Shown in pieces: positions 44,297 to 54,135 of a stretch of 64,000 nucleotides of DNA. The notes below the pieces were generated by a model that saw only the letters and a list, made by a program, of their open reading frames with translations, searched no databases and had not been told where the DNA came from. This DNA comes from Blastochloris viridis (lineage in GTDB: Bacteria; Pseudomonadota; Alphaproteobacteria; UBA2136; UBA6156). The position numbers and the translations under genes are program-made. The stretch lies in NCBI GenBank assembly GCA_005768725.1, contig VAFM01000002.1:124001-188000 (forward strand), read 5' to 3'. Numbering within the stretch: the stretch's first letter is position 1; every line of letters begins with the position of its first letter.

Positions 44297-45234
44297 TAGC
44301 GTACGCCGCCTTTACGGCCCAACTTGGCATTGCTCAGGGGATGATGTTTTTCCAAGGTCTCTCTCAATCGCTCACCGGCGACTTTCGTATATATCTGCGT
44401 TGTGTTCAAGCTCGCATGCCCTAACATAACCTGAACCGCACGTAAATCCGCATCGTTTTGCAGCAGGTGCGTGGCAAAGGTGTGCCGCAGGTGGTGCGGG
44501 GCAACCTCAACCCCCACGCGCGCGCCGGCATCCTTCAAAAGCTGAAACACCCGTACCCGCGTCAACGGCTTGTGCCCATCCGGGCTGGCAAACAGCCACG
44601 GGCCGGTGCTGCCGCGCATTTTCGGGCGGGCATCGGCCATATAAACGCGCAAGGTATGTGCCGCCACATCGCCCAGCGGCACCATGCGGGTTTTGCCCCC
44701 CTTGCCGGTCACGCGCAGAATCACCCCTTCACCGTCCGCCACGGCGTCCAGCGTCAGGTTACACAGCTCCGTCACCCGCAAACCGGTGGCGTACAGTAAC
44801 TGAATGATCAACCGCAACCGCACCTCGGCGGGCGTACTTCCCAGCGGGGCCAGCAACAGCCTTTTCACATCTGCAACGCTTAAAGCTTTAGGCAATGTCT
44901 GCGGCAGTTTAGGCAGCGGAACCGCCTCTGTCGGGTCATCTTGCACCCAGCCGCGCTCCATCAAAAAGCGGTAAAACCCACGTACTGCACTCAATTTGCG
45001 CGCCACACTGCGCGCTCCATTGTCATTTTTGGAAAGGTTTACCAACCATCTTTCCACATCCGCAACACCCACGTCAGCAGGCACCGTCTGCACAAAGACC
45101 AAAAAGTCCTTAATATCCCGCCCATAAGCCGCCACCGTATGCGGACTGGCACCTTTCATCACGGCCAGATACTCCGTATAAGCGCGCCACTCCCGCGCAG
45201 CCGCCTCTACCATGGTCGCGGGGGCTATCGCCAT
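44296..45234 (-). CDS. xerD: Tyrosine recombinase XerC/XerD
   Basis: A 312-residue site-specific recombinase that resolves chromosome dimers at dif. The catalytic set is R153 (TGLRVTEL), HHLR at 247-250, H273 (LGHASL) and the nucleophile Y282 (TTQIYTKV). The N-terminal SAM-like core-binding domain covers residues 15-105. Adjacency to accA is typical of XerD in alphaproteobacteria, but XerC cannot be ruled out. It overlaps accA by one base and follows the large periplasmic protein by 3 bp. Confidence 0.9.
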   Translation of the reverse strand: MAIAPATMVEAAAREWRAYTEYLAVMKGASPHTVAAYGRDIKDFLVFVQTVPADVGVADVERWLVNLSKNDNGARSVARKLSAVRGFYRFLMERGWVQDDPTEAVPLPKLPQTLPKALSVADVKRLLLAPLGSTPAEVRLRLIIQLLYATGLRVTELCNLTLDAVADGEGVILRVTGKGGKTRMVPLGDVAAHTLRVYMADARPKMRGSTGPWLFASPDGHKPLTRVRVFQLLKDAGARVGVEVAPHHLRHTFATHLLQNDADLRAVQVMLGHASLNTTQIYTKVAGERLRETLEKHHPLSNAKLGRKGGVR

Positions 45235-45237
45235 TCT

Positions 45238-47097
45238 CTAACGGCTCACCTTAGGCGCAACCGGTTTAGTCGGCGCCGTCGGGCCCTCCACACGCGGCGG
45301 CGGTAATACAAAACCAGTATCACTCACGCGGCGCGTCAGCCCGACCGAATTCAAACCGCGGACCACTGTCCGGCTCGCATCCGTTGTGGCATCGGGCAAA
45401 ACGGTGGTGGAAATCGCCGCCTGCGCCACCGCCGAAAGCGTCCCCTCGGGCAACAACGCCACCAGCGGTTTGCGCGGCAAACCCAGCAACGCTTCTGCTG
45501 CCACCCGGCGGCCTAAGCCTTCAAACCCTACCCGGCGCAATGCCTCCACACTGGCCCCAGCCACCACCGGCGCCACATCAATCGCGGGCTGACCGTTCCA
45601 GGCTTCACTAATCAGCAGCATCACCTGCGGAATATTCCGTTTTGTCACGGCATCCGCCAGCAGGCGCTGCCACGCCGGGTCAACCACCACACTTACGGGT
45701 GCGGCGCGCACACGCATCTGGCTCCAAATGCGTTGCGGTACCGGCACACCAATCGCTTCCGCCACCAGCAATGTACGCTGGGCATGTTTGGCTCCCACAC
45801 CATTTTCCAGCGCCTGCGCCACAATCCATTCATCCCACACCTCATCCGCCACACGGCCCTGCAGAAGCTGAACCGCCAGACGTGCCTGCACATGACGCCG
45901 AATCTCCACCGCCGCCGCCGTCCCTTTCGGTGCCGTCCACGCGCTCATCGCCTTGCCCGCCTCGGTCACCATCCCCAGCCGCAAGGCCGACTCCACATAG
46001 TCCTTGATTTCACTCTCCGAAACCTTGGTACCTCGCGCCACAATCACCGCATCCGGCAAATCACCAGAAAGCTGCGTACCACTCACCAGACTCCATGCCA
46101 GCATACCGTCTTCCAACAACCCGCTTTGCCCGGCTAATGCTACAGCAGCCTGCCCCCGTACATTCACCGGCAAACCTTCGCTCTTGACCACCCGACGCAA
46201 CGCCAAGTCCGGCACACGCGGCATAATGGCTGTGCCCATCAAGGCCGGATACTGCCCCAGCACCGAGCCTCCCAGCGCATCCACACTGGCATTGCCGCTG
46301 GGCAGAGAACTCACCACCCGCCCATCTTTTACCGCTTCCAGAATCCGCAGCAACGCAGGGTTTTCCGCCTTCAACTGCGGCTCCACAACTTGCAGGCTCA
46401 ACTGCACCGCCGCCGGGTTATTGCCCTGCCCGACCAACTGACACGCCGCCATCACCGGCGCCCAACGGTTGCCCATGGTTTCCTTCACCGCTTCAGCCTT
46501 GGCAAACCCGCAAGCGGCTTCACCGTCTCCCGCCAGCATCCGCAGTTTCACCCACGCCAGTTGGCTCGCTTCATCAGGGCCTAAATCCTCCAGCGATACC
46601 TCGCGCCACATCGCCCAGGCCGCTTCATATAAGCCCAGCTTATCCAAAGCCTCACTGCGCACTGCAAGCCAGCTCTTGGTCGTGCCACGCTCGGGCATAA
46701 TCGGCGGCGCCGCAGCGGTGAGCAATACCACGCGCCACGCTTCCTTCAACGCCGGGCTGGCCCCACCGCGGCTGAGAGACCGCGACAAAGCAACCTCCGC
46801 CTCCGCACGGCTCATCTGCCGCCACAGGTCGGGCGCAAGCCCACCCTTACCAGGCTTCAACACGCCCAGCGCGTCGGTATTCCACCCCTTTTGCAACCGG
46901 CTGGCGCGCGGTGCGGTCGCCGTCACCGCATCGGTAGACGATACCTCGCCGACTTTAAAATCCGACGCCTGCCAGTTTTCCGGAAACCCGTCCGCTCCTA
47001 ACTTTTCCTGCACAATCTCAGCAACGCCAAAGCGGGGCATCAGCCCCACCATCAGCACTGCCGCTAGCCAGAAAAAGCTACAGCTTGACCGGCACAT
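45238..47097 (-). CDS. Large periplasmic helical-repeat protein, unknown function
   Basis: A 619-residue protein with a signal-like N-terminus (residues 1-26, FFWLAAVLMVGLM) and then almost entirely alpha-helical sequence with repeated short helices, like a TPR/HEAT solenoid. No catalytic motif is seen. The end is a Pro/Arg tail (PPPRVEGPTAPTKP). It begins inside the end of the small membrane protein gene upstream (20-bp overlap) and runs into xerD, so it is part of a four-gene operon. I cannot name the family. Confidence 0.75.
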   Translation of the reverse strand: MCRSSCSFFWLAAVLMVGLMPRFGVAEIVQEKLGADGFPENWQASDFKVGEVSSTDAVTATAPRASRLQKGWNTDALGVLKPGKGGLAPDLWRQMSRAEAEVALSRSLSRGGASPALKEAWRVVLLTAAAPPIMPERGTTKSWLAVRSEALDKLGLYEAAWAMWREVSLEDLGPDEASQLAWVKLRMLAGDGEAACGFAKAEAVKETMGNRWAPVMAACQLVGQGNNPAAVQLSLQVVEPQLKAENPALLRILEAVKDGRVVSSLPSGNASVDALGGSVLGQYPALMGTAIMPRVPDLALRRVVKSEGLPVNVRGQAAVALAGQSGLLEDGMLAWSLVSGTQLSGDLPDAVIVARGTKVSESEIKDYVESALRLGMVTEAGKAMSAWTAPKGTAAAVEIRRHVQARLAVQLLQGRVADEVWDEWIVAQALENGVGAKHAQRTLLVAEAIGVPVPQRIWSQMRVRAAPVSVVVDPAWQRLLADAVTKRNIPQVMLLISEAWNGQPAIDVAPVVAGASVEALRRVGFEGLGRRVAAEALLGLPRKPLVALLPEGTLSAVAQAAISTTVLPDATTDASRTVVRGLNSVGLTRRVSDTGFVLPPPRVEGPTAPTKPVAPKVSR

Positions 47098-47260
47098 CGG
47101 CCGTCACCGTTTCGGTCGCAGGTGCGCTACCCATGGTCAGCACAACCCAGCCGAACACGATCAGCAATACGGCGCCCACACCGGCAGCGATCATCAGCGG
47201 CAGCGGAAAACCACCCGTGTTACGGCCGCTCGGGCCACGCGAAATACCACTCGGAATCAT
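47078..47260 (-). CDS. Small single-helix membrane protein
   Basis: A 60-residue protein with one membrane helix (about 21-43, LPLMIAAGVGAVLLIVFGW) between a Gly/Arg/Pro N-terminus and a short periplasmic tail. The start ATG at 47260 has GGGGAG 8 nt upstream. It overlaps the periplasmic helical protein by 20 bp, so it is probably a partner of that protein. No family recognised. Confidence 0.7.
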   Translation of the reverse strand: MIPSGISRGPSGRNTGGFPLPLMIAAGVGAVLLIVFGWVVLTMGSAPATETVTADVPVKL

Positions 47261-47353
47261 GAGAAATCTCCCCTTGTTTTGGCTAAAACTAATACCAGCC
47301 TGCGCCACGGGCAATAACCTTGCCCAAATGTCGCCCACCGATTATCGTAAGCC

Positions 47354-47818
47354 ATGTCATTCATTACCTCCGAACACCTCTTCGCCCATAAATACGATAT
47401 CGACGATATTCTGGCCGCGCTCTGCGGTAATGCCCCACGCGTACTGGATACCCGCACCGGCACTTTCTCCGCCACCGCCCCGGCCGATGCTCCGTCCAAA
47501 AATCTCTTCACGATCGAGCCTCTGCCGGAAAGCTACCTGACCGAGATCAGCCAAAGCCCCGAACGCAAACACCTGACCGACGACGAGCAAGCTGTTCTGG
47601 ACACCTGGCTGCAAACCTCCACCATCGCCACACTGTCGCAGCATTTTGCGCAAGGCCGCACCGGCGGCTGGCTGCGAGAGCGCGTGAAGGAAGCCGCCCT
47701 CGACTGGCTCGACAGCCACGACCTCATCCCCCCCTCCATGCGCCACATCAACCGCAACAAAATCGCGGCCACCACTAATACCGCACGCAGCGTCACCATC
47801 GAATCTCCCGATTTCTAA
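47354..47818 (+). CDS. Hypothetical protein
   Basis: A 154-residue soluble protein. The opening YDIDDILAALCGNAPRVLDT followed by RTGTF, and a helical second half, resemble the UPF0158 type of protein (domain starting with a helix and LDxxTG), but the match is loose. The C-terminus is basic (PPSMRHINRNKIAATT). It is divergent from the small membrane protein gene and 29 bp before the CNNM-type gene, perhaps co-transcribed with it. Confidence 0.65.
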   Translation: MSFITSEHLFAHKYDIDDILAALCGNAPRVLDTRTGTFSATAPADAPSKNLFTIEPLPESYLTEISQSPERKHLTDDEQAVLDTWLQTSTIATLSQHFAQGRTGGWLRERVKEAALDWLDSHDLIPPSMRHINRNKIAATTNTARSVTIESPDF

Positions 47819-47847
47819 AAACAATTAAGTAAATAACAAAAACCTTC

Positions 47848-49155
47848 ATGGAACCCACCCTCTCCGCCCCCCTCATGTCCCCGTGGCTTACGGTCTTTAT
47901 CATTATTGTCCTACTGGTCATCTCCGCCATTTTCTGCGCCACCGAGATCGCCCTCCTCTCCTCCAGCAAAGCCCAGCTCCACCAGGCCGCCCGTAAAGGT
48001 AACAAGCGCGCCCTTATCGCGCTCAATCTGCTCAAGCAGCCCGACCAAGTCCTCGCCGCCATTCTGATTGTCATGACCATCATTCCGGTCGCCAGCTCGG
48101 CCATGGCCACCAACCTGCTGGTCAGCCTGTTCGGCCCGGTCGGTATGGCCTATGCCACCGTCGCTCTCGGCCTCACCATTCTGCTGTTGGCCGAAGCCCT
48201 CCCCAAAGCCCTCGGCACCAAGTACCCGGAAGGCATCACCCTCGCCCTCGCCATCCCGATGAGCCTCATCGTCAAGGCGCTCAGCCCGGCCACCTGGGCT
48301 ATTAAACAGTTCAACACCGGTATGCTCAAACTCATTGGCCTGGGCGGCGATAACGGCCCTACCTTTACCGAAGCCGACCTCCGCGGCGCCATCAATCTGG
48401 GGCTGGAAGCCGGCGCTCTCGGTACCAACCAGCACCGCATGCTGGATGCCGTGCTGGACCTCGACACCATGACCGTTGCCGACGTGATGATCCACCGCAG
48501 CGCCATTGTGGGGCTCGATATCTCAACCCCCGCCGCCACCCTGCCGAAAGTGCTGGGCAGCCTCTATCACAGCCGCGTGATCGTCTACGAAGGCCGCCCG
48601 GAGAACCCGATCGGCATCCTCTATGTCCGCGACTATCTCACCGCATTGGCAAACGTCGCCTCGCGTGCCGAGATCACGTTAAAAGACCACCTCCGCCCGC
48701 TCTACTTCGTGCCGGAAACCACCCCGCTGGGCCACCAGTTGCTGGAGTTCCTGAAACTCCACCGCCACCTGGCACTGGTGGTAGATGAATACGGCGACCT
48801 GCAAGGCCTCATTACGTTAGAAGATATTCTGGAGGAGATCGTGGGCGAGATCGCCGACGAACACGACCCGGTGGAAGACACCCCGCACGCCGATGCAAGC
48901 GGCTCCATCGTCCTGCTCGGCAACAAGCCGGTGCGCGCCGCCAACCGCGAATTCGGCTGGGAACTCCCGACCGACTCCGCCGTCACACTGGCGGGTCTGA
49001 TGATCGAACAGCTCGGCCACCTGCCGTCGCAAGGCCAGTCGCACCAGATCCAAACCCCCGGTGGCACGCTTACTCTCACGGTCGCCACCAAACGCGGACA
49101 CAAAATCGAGAAGATCCGCATCACACCCTCGGCCAAGGTTTCGGCTCATGCGTAG
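47848..49155 (+). CDS. CNNM/CorC-family membrane protein (hemolysin C-like)
   Basis: A 435-residue protein with an N-terminal DUF21 membrane domain (about 1-190, four hydrophobic helices), a paired CBS domain (about 200-335, including GILYVRDYL and VVDEYGDLQGLITLED) and a C-terminal CorC/HlyC domain (about 350-430). This CNNM family handles Mg2+ or Co2+ export or regulation. It ends inside the start of the next gene by 8 bp (ATGCGTAG), so the two are coupled. Confidence 0.9.
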   Translation: MEPTLSAPLMSPWLTVFIIIVLLVISAIFCATEIALLSSSKAQLHQAARKGNKRALIALNLLKQPDQVLAAILIVMTIIPVASSAMATNLLVSLFGPVGMAYATVALGLTILLLAEALPKALGTKYPEGITLALAIPMSLIVKALSPATWAIKQFNTGMLKLIGLGGDNGPTFTEADLRGAINLGLEAGALGTNQHRMLDAVLDLDTMTVADVMIHRSAIVGLDISTPAATLPKVLGSLYHSRVIVYEGRPENPIGILYVRDYLTALANVASRAEITLKDHLRPLYFVPETTPLGHQLLEFLKLHRHLALVVDEYGDLQGLITLEDILEEIVGEIADEHDPVEDTPHADASGSIVLLGNKPVRAANREFGWELPTDSAVTLAGLMIEQLGHLPSQGQSHQIQTPGGTLTLTVATKRGHKIEKIRITPSAKVSAHA

Positions 49156-50782
49156 CGCTATTGTTCTCGCCGCCCTCGCCCTGCCGCTCGCACTGGGCGC
49201 CTGCAAAAAAGAGCACGCGCAAACCGACTACACTGCCGCCCCCGGCCCCGCGGCAATCGGCGATGTTCTCAACTCCGCCCTCACCGCCTCTCCCGCCAAT
49301 CTGGTGCCGTATCTGGCGGCCGATACCGCCGCCTCCGCCATCGCCGGTGATATCTATCAGGCGATGATCTCCTACGACAAAAACCTGAATCTGGTACCAG
49401 AGCTTGCCGAAAGCTTTACCGTCAGCCCGGACGGCCTCCACATCACCTTTAAATTGAAGAAGGGCCTGACCTTCTCCGACAGCTCACCCCTCACCAGTCG
49501 GGATGTCTCCGCCACTTTCCACGCTCTTATCAACCCGGAGACCAAAACCCCCTACGCCGACGATTACCTCCGCGTCAGCAAATTCGAGACACCCGACCCC
49601 CTCACCGTCCGCGTCAGCTATAAAGAGGCCTTCGCACCCGGCCTTTCCAGCTGGGCGGGGCTCATTGTCATGCCCGCTAAAGTCATCGCCCAAACCAAAT
49701 CCTTCAACGACACCAAGCTGAAGGACCAGCCCCTCGGCTCCGGCCCCTACGCACTCACCCGCTGGCGCCGCGGACAGGACGTGCTGCTCACCCGCAATCC
49801 CTCCAGCACCAAAGCGCCCTTCATCGCCCAGCAATACCTGCGCATCCTGCCAGACCAATCGACCCAATGGCTGGAAATGAAAGCGGGCAACCTCGATACC
49901 GCGCCGCTGACACCACTCGCCTATACGCGCCTCACCGATGCCGACTGGTTCAAGAACAATTACGCCACCTACCGCTACCTCAGCAGCGCCTACACCTATC
50001 TGGGCTTTAATTTAAAAGACCCTCTCTTTGCCGATAAACGCGTGCGCCAGGCCCTCTCCTATGCGGTAGACCGCCAGGGCCTCATCAATGCCGCCCTGTT
50101 CGGTCAGGGCGAGCCTCTGGCCAGCATCTTCAAGACCGGCACCTGGGCCTATAATACGTCAATAGAACCCTATCCGTTCAACCCCGAAAAAGCCCGCGAT
50201 CTGCTCAAACAAGCAGGCTGGACCATGGGCAAAAACGGCGTGCTGGTGAACAGCAAGGGCGAAGAGTTCCGCTTCACGCTCAGCACCAATCAGGGTAACG
50301 AGGTCCGCCTCAAAACAGCCCAGATCCTCCAGAAATTCTTCGCCGATGTCGGCATCGTGATGGACATCCGCGTGCAGGAGTGGTCGACCTTCCTCACCAA
50401 CACCGTCCAACAGCGCAAATTCCAAACGTTGCTGATGGGCTGGACACTCCCCGCCGAACCCGACCCCTACGACGTCTGGCACAGCAGCAAAACCGCCCCG
50501 GCCGAGTTCAACATTATCAGCTTTAACAATAAGGAGGCCGATGCCGCCATCGTCGCCTCGCGCAGCACCTTCGTCCAGGCCGAGCGTAAAAAACACCTCG
50601 ACCGCCTGCAGGAGATCCTCCACGACGAACAACCTTACCTCTGGCTTTACGCGCCCTATGCGCTGGAAGCCGTGCACAAGCGCATCGTCGGCATCCAGCC
50701 CGCGCCAGCCGGTATCAGCTATAATTTCGACGAATGGTACGTCCCAAAAAACTGGCAGCTCCGCCCGCTGCTGGTACAGTAA
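49148..50782 (+). CDS. Peptide/nickel-type ABC transporter substrate-binding lipoprotein
   Basis: A 544-residue SBP_bac_5 family protein with lipobox LGAC (Cys19). The mature part has LVPELAESFTVSPDGLHITF and the repeated family segment YLGFNLKDPLFADKRVRQAL. It binds oligopeptides or similar ligands outside the inner membrane. Matching permease genes are at 60.2 and 63.0 kb, not adjacent. It overlaps the CNNM-type gene by 8 bp and ends at a strong terminator. The ATG at 49148 is chosen because it begins the lipoprotein signal. Confidence 0.92.
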   Translation: MRSAIVLAALALPLALGACKKEHAQTDYTAAPGPAAIGDVLNSALTASPANLVPYLAADTAASAIAGDIYQAMISYDKNLNLVPELAESFTVSPDGLHITFKLKKGLTFSDSSPLTSRDVSATFHALINPETKTPYADDYLRVSKFETPDPLTVRVSYKEAFAPGLSSWAGLIVMPAKVIAQTKSFNDTKLKDQPLGSGPYALTRWRRGQDVLLTRNPSSTKAPFIAQQYLRILPDQSTQWLEMKAGNLDTAPLTPLAYTRLTDADWFKNNYATYRYLSSAYTYLGFNLKDPLFADKRVRQALSYAVDRQGLINAALFGQGEPLASIFKTGTWAYNTSIEPYPFNPEKARDLLKQAGWTMGKNGVLVNSKGEEFRFTLSTNQGNEVRLKTAQILQKFFADVGIVMDIRVQEWSTFLTNTVQQRKFQTLLMGWTLPAEPDPYDVWHSSKTAPAEFNIISFNNKEADAAIVASRSTFVQAERKKHLDRLQEILHDEQPYLWLYAPYALEAVHKRIVGIQPAPAGISYNFDEWYVPKNWQLRPLLVQ

Positions 50783-50808
50783 AAAAGCCCCTTTACGGGG
50801 CTTTTTCT
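50781..50808 (+). terminator. Terminator of the substrate-binding protein gene
   Basis: AAAAAGCCCC-TTTAC-GGGGCTTTTT, beginning at the stop codon. Confidence 0.88.
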
Positions 50809-50820
50809 TAACAAACATAA

Positions 50821-51432
50821 TTACTGCGTCAGGCTTGCGGTATTGGCCACAGCATTCTGCATCCCGCCAACAATCGCCGCCGTCGCTACGGTCTGCAGCA
50901 TATCGCTGCCACCACCGCTACCGCCACCACCTGCCGCCTGCTGGATAACCGATGTCGCTGCTGCTGTAACAAACGAACTGGACAGACCACCGAACGAGTT
51001 GCTGGCCGTGGCCATGCCACCCTGCATCCCCATCTGCTGCATCATCACACTGCTAAGAGACGAACTGAGCAAACCACCAAAATTCCCCATCGCACCACCG
51101 GCACTCAATTGTTGCATGCCCTGCATCACACCGGCGGTAATAGCACCCTGCACCATGCCACCCAGCATACCGTCAATGCCCATGGCGTTGGTTACGGCGC
51201 TGCCGATCATGCTGCCCAGGCTCGCCGAAGCCAGACCCTGAATATCAAACCCGTTGGCCTGCGCCATCCCAAGAGAGTTGATCATGCTCTGTGCCTGAAT
51301 CACTTGCGACAGATCCATCCCCATCGGGTTGGGGGTATCGTACTGCAGCGCGTGGCTAGCCTGGAAGGGCATAACACTGAGCATTGCGGCCATCAGCAGG
51401 CCGGTCATGCAGGTGCGGGCAATGAGTGTCAT
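50821..51432 (-). CDS. Exported Gly/Met/Ser-rich protein
   Basis: A 203-residue protein with a signal peptide (residues 1-28, CMTGLLMAAMLSVMPF). The mature part is rich in Met, Gly, Ser and Ala with small-residue repeats (GMLGGMVQGAITAGVMQGM), as in glycine-zipper segments that self-associate in membranes. I recognise no family. It is a single minus-strand gene after the substrate-binding protein gene. Its Gly/Ser style resembles the linkers of the cell-wall hydrolases at 38-42 kb. Confidence 0.7.
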   Translation of the reverse strand: MTLIARTCMTGLLMAAMLSVMPFQASHALQYDTPNPMGMDLSQVIQAQSMINSLGMAQANGFDIQGLASASLGSMIGSAVTNAMGIDGMLGGMVQGAITAGVMQGMQQLSAGGAMGNFGGLLSSSLSSVMMQQMGMQGGMATASNSFGGLSSSFVTAAATSVIQQAAGGGGSGGGSDMLQTVATAAIVGGMQNAVANTASLTQ

Positions 51433-51535
51433 GAGGTAATCTCTTTCTCTACCCCTTTATACACCCTGCCAATACTGTATGCAATCAATAACCTGACAGG
51501 TTTTACTACCTGATAAACAAGCGATTCTAAAAAGG

Positions 51536-52033
51536 CTATCGCCAGGGTTTCGGCGCCATGCGCCGCTCGCTGCCACGGGTATAACCCTTCAGGTAGTTCA
51601 CGTCGCTGGCACGGTCCATATTCAGTGGGCGGCCTTGCATGGCATCCAGCTCGCCCAAACGCTCCAGCTCACGCCCGTTATAATTGGTCAGCGTGCCGCC
51701 GGTGCCGTTCTCCAGGTCATACAGATCAACTCCGTCCCCTGCCCCTAAAACCGGCCCGTTCGGGCGCGGGCGCTGCTGCACGGCGGGCGCTAGCGCGTCG
51801 GGCAATGCCGCCGGAGCCGGTCGCGCAGCAGTCTTGTTGTAGTCAATGATAGGCCCAAGGCTGGAGGCATAATTCGGACCCCGGCACGCAGCCGAAGGCG
51901 GCACTTTAAAATCGGTCACCGCGCCGGCAATCGCCAGTCCGGCTTCAGGCGGCACACATTCATTGGTTTGCGCATGCACCGTGGCGCTCAACGCCATAGC
52001 CGCCATAAACCCAAGTGCCGAAATCCATTTCAT
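51536..52033 (-). CDS. Exported hypothetical protein
   Basis: A 165-residue protein with signal peptide MKWISALGFMAAMALSATV, cleavage near VHA. Two cysteines are present in the mature part (ECVPPEAG, SAACRGPN), and the middle is Pro/Ala/Arg rich. No family recognised. It lies about 100 bp upstream of the Gly/Met-rich exported protein gene on the same strand. Confidence 0.65.
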   Translation of the reverse strand: MKWISALGFMAAMALSATVHAQTNECVPPEAGLAIAGAVTDFKVPPSAACRGPNYASSLGPIIDYNKTAARPAPAALPDALAPAVQQRPRPNGPVLGAGDGVDLYDLENGTGGTLTNYNGRELERLGELDAMQGRPLNMDRASDVNYLKGYTRGSERRMAPKPWR

Positions 52034-52327
52034 GGTCTCATCCTACGCCACAATTCCATCAATTTCGCCCCCTCTCTTGGGGCTTTTAATATTCCCCCCA
52101 CCCTCTGCCGCGCAAACGTCACAACCGTTACCGCTCAACTTATAACCAAGGAAAAACATCCATCTGCCTAATATGTATACTTAGCTCTTGACCCTAAAGA
52201 AAAGCCATGGCAGGTTGCAGCCAGCATAGAGCCCTAAATCGGTATTCACCGTTCCGGGTCTCCGCCTGGAAACGCCTGAAAACAAAAAATAAAATTAATA
52301 AAAACCACAGGGGAAAGACGAACAGAA
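52034..52327. other. Intergenic region before the GntR-type gene
   Basis: About 290 bp with no gene. ATATGTATAC at 52171 includes a GTATAC centre of the sort bound by FCD-type GntR regulators, but only one such site is seen. Otherwise nothing specific. Confidence 0.4.
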
Positions 52328-53071
52328 ATGAGCAAGCAGATGACGACTCAACACAGCAATCTCGACACCATGGTGCGCGAATCCCTCCGCGACAAAATTC
52401 TGAATGGTGAGCTGGACGGTGGTTTCCACCTGTCCGAGCTGAAGATCAGCAAGGACTACAACGTGTCCCGCACCCCGGTACGCGAAGCTCTGTGTGCTCT
52501 CGCCGCCGACGGTCTGGTCGAAATGGTTCCGCACCGCGGCGCCTTCGTGACCCACGTCCCGACCAGCACCAAGGTAGACCAACTGCAGTCCTACAGCCTG
52601 TTCCTCGGTCTGGCTGCCAAACTGGCTGCCGAAAAGGCCAGCATCGAAGCCCTGATGGACCTCGAAGCCGCCTTCTCCTTCGCACAGGATGATTCCATCC
52701 AGAGCAACCAGTACCTGCAATCGCTGGAAGTTGCACTGGAACTGATGGAAAAGACCGCCTTCAGCCCGACTGTTTCCGAAGCCATCAGCATGGTCAAGCG
52801 CCGCACCAACATGGCCGAACTGTGGGCCACCTCGGTCGGTCAGAAGAAAGAACTGAACACTCACCTCATCACCCTGCTCGGCGCTCTCAAGCGCAAAAAG
52901 GGCGACGCTGCTGAGAAGACGATGCGCCAACTGGCCACCATCGCCATCAACAGCTGGATGACCACCCGTAAGATCGCCATCCCAGCGGTTACGGAAGGTG
53001 AAACCACCGATGAAGCCCCGATGTACTCCCGCACCCGCGCCGTGCAAAAGGCCATCGGCAGCCAGCACTAG
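52328..53071 (+). CDS. GntR-family transcriptional regulator, FCD type
   Basis: A 247-residue regulator. The N-terminal winged helix is clear (residues about 10-75: LRDKILNGELDGGFHLSE, SRTPVREAL, GLVEMVPHRGAFV). The C-terminal helical domain (about 85-215) fits the FCD ligand-binding fold, though its metal-binding histidines are largely missing. Its target and ligand are unknown. It is a single gene with its own terminator. Confidence 0.88.
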   Translation: MSKQMTTQHSNLDTMVRESLRDKILNGELDGGFHLSELKISKDYNVSRTPVREALCALAADGLVEMVPHRGAFVTHVPTSTKVDQLQSYSLFLGLAAKLAAEKASIEALMDLEAAFSFAQDDSIQSNQYLQSLEVALELMEKTAFSPTVSEAISMVKRRTNMAELWATSVGQKKELNTHLITLLGALKRKKGDAAEKTMRQLATIAINSWMTTRKIAIPAVTEGETTDEAPMYSRTRAVQKAIGSQH

Positions 53072-53088
53072 GCTGACCACCACCTTGC

Positions 53089-53114
53089 AAAGCCCCTCAC
53101 GAGAGGGGCTTTTT
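53089..53114 (+). terminator. Terminator of the GntR-type gene
   Basis: AAAGCCCCTC-ACGA-GAGGGGCTTTTT. Confidence 0.88.
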
Positions 53115-53204
53115 AATTGCCAAACCAAACACTTCTGCGTAAAACCACCCCCAACGCAGTATCTCGTATTCGTTTTTACCGAACCGGCCCCTGGGGCCAG
53201 AAAG

Positions 53205-54044
53205 ATGTTCGCCATGAAGGCTCCAAGCGTTCAACCCAAGCCTCGCTACGATCTCAATACCTTTATCCCGTTCTCAGACCTGATCAAAATCGGATTGAAA
53301 AACGGAACTCTGACCAAGCAGTCCATCCAGTGTTTCCACCAAGCACTGCATAACGCGCAGCACGGCAGCAGCAAGCCATATGTCGCCGAGCGGTTTTACG
53401 CGTACATACAGCAGCACCGCGAGGGTCATATCTCACTGCACGAGCTGTACCGCCTCACCGCAGGCCTCATGCAATACGCCAGCGCATTGGCAGCCAATGC
53501 CCTGCGGGAAGGCCACCTGATCCAGGAAAGTTGGAATCCGAGCGATGGCTGGCATCCGGTGCTGAGCCGGATGTTCACCCTCGCCCACACACCGGTGAAA
53601 CCGTTCACAGCTATCGACAGCTACACACTGACCCGCATCATGAACACACCGGAAAAACTGCTCGTCTATCTGTACGATATGTTCGAGTATTACACGAAAT
53701 CCAAGAGACGCCACCGTAGCGAAGGGTTTTGCACCCTTCCCTGCCCAGAGCCGGGCGGCGACATCCTGCTCGGACGTCGCCCCAGCCAGGAGATCGTCTT
53801 TCATTATCAAAGGGAAAAAACGCCACGCATGTTCGCCATGACGCTGACCCCGCTGAAAGACGCCTCACCGTTGAGTGGCTACCGTTACCGGCTGACCGCC
53901 AAATGGAACACGGGAGCCGACCAGCCTGACGCGGCGTTTGGTATCGAAGAACTGCTTATCAAAAGCCAGACCTTCGGACCGATGAAATCGCATTTGCCCT
54001 TACTCGCCCAACGCGAGGAAGAGCAGCACACACTCTTTGCGTAA
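53205..54044 (+). CDS. Hypothetical protein, member of a two-gene unrecognised family
   Basis: A 279-residue soluble protein. An N-terminal helical half carries the pattern GHISLHELYRLTAGL and SWNPSDGWHPVL; a C-terminal half is beta-rich and includes YRLTAKWNTGADQ. The same order of motifs occurs in the gene at 54637-55452. I know no family with these features. Start at ATG 53205 (ATG at 53214 possible). It is a single-gene unit. Confidence 0.65.
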   Translation: MFAMKAPSVQPKPRYDLNTFIPFSDLIKIGLKNGTLTKQSIQCFHQALHNAQHGSSKPYVAERFYAYIQQHREGHISLHELYRLTAGLMQYASALAANALREGHLIQESWNPSDGWHPVLSRMFTLAHTPVKPFTAIDSYTLTRIMNTPEKLLVYLYDMFEYYTKSKRRHRSEGFCTLPCPEPGGDILLGRRPSQEIVFHYQREKTPRMFAMTLTPLKDASPLSGYRYRLTAKWNTGADQPDAAFGIEELLIKSQTFGPMKSHLPLLAQREEEQHTLFA

Positions 54045-54051
54045 ACCTGAT

Positions 54052-54079
54052 AAGGCGCCGCCCCTGCGGCGCCTTTTTC
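54052..54079 (+). terminator. Rho-independent terminator
   Basis: GGCGCCGC-CCCCT-GCGGCGCC followed by TTTTTCTT. Related hairpins (GGCGCCG...) end the next two plus-strand genes. Confidence 0.85.
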
Positions 54080-54135
54080 TTGTCGTCGGCGCGTCAAGGG
54101 TGTACACACAACTATCGCTCACCGGAGAAACCGAA

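Noticed and set aside
52171..52182. GTATAC palindromes as a GntR regulon (also at 11799, 41824 and 54582)
   Set aside because: Several of these overlap plausible -10 boxes, and the flanks do not match each other; the evidence is too weak.
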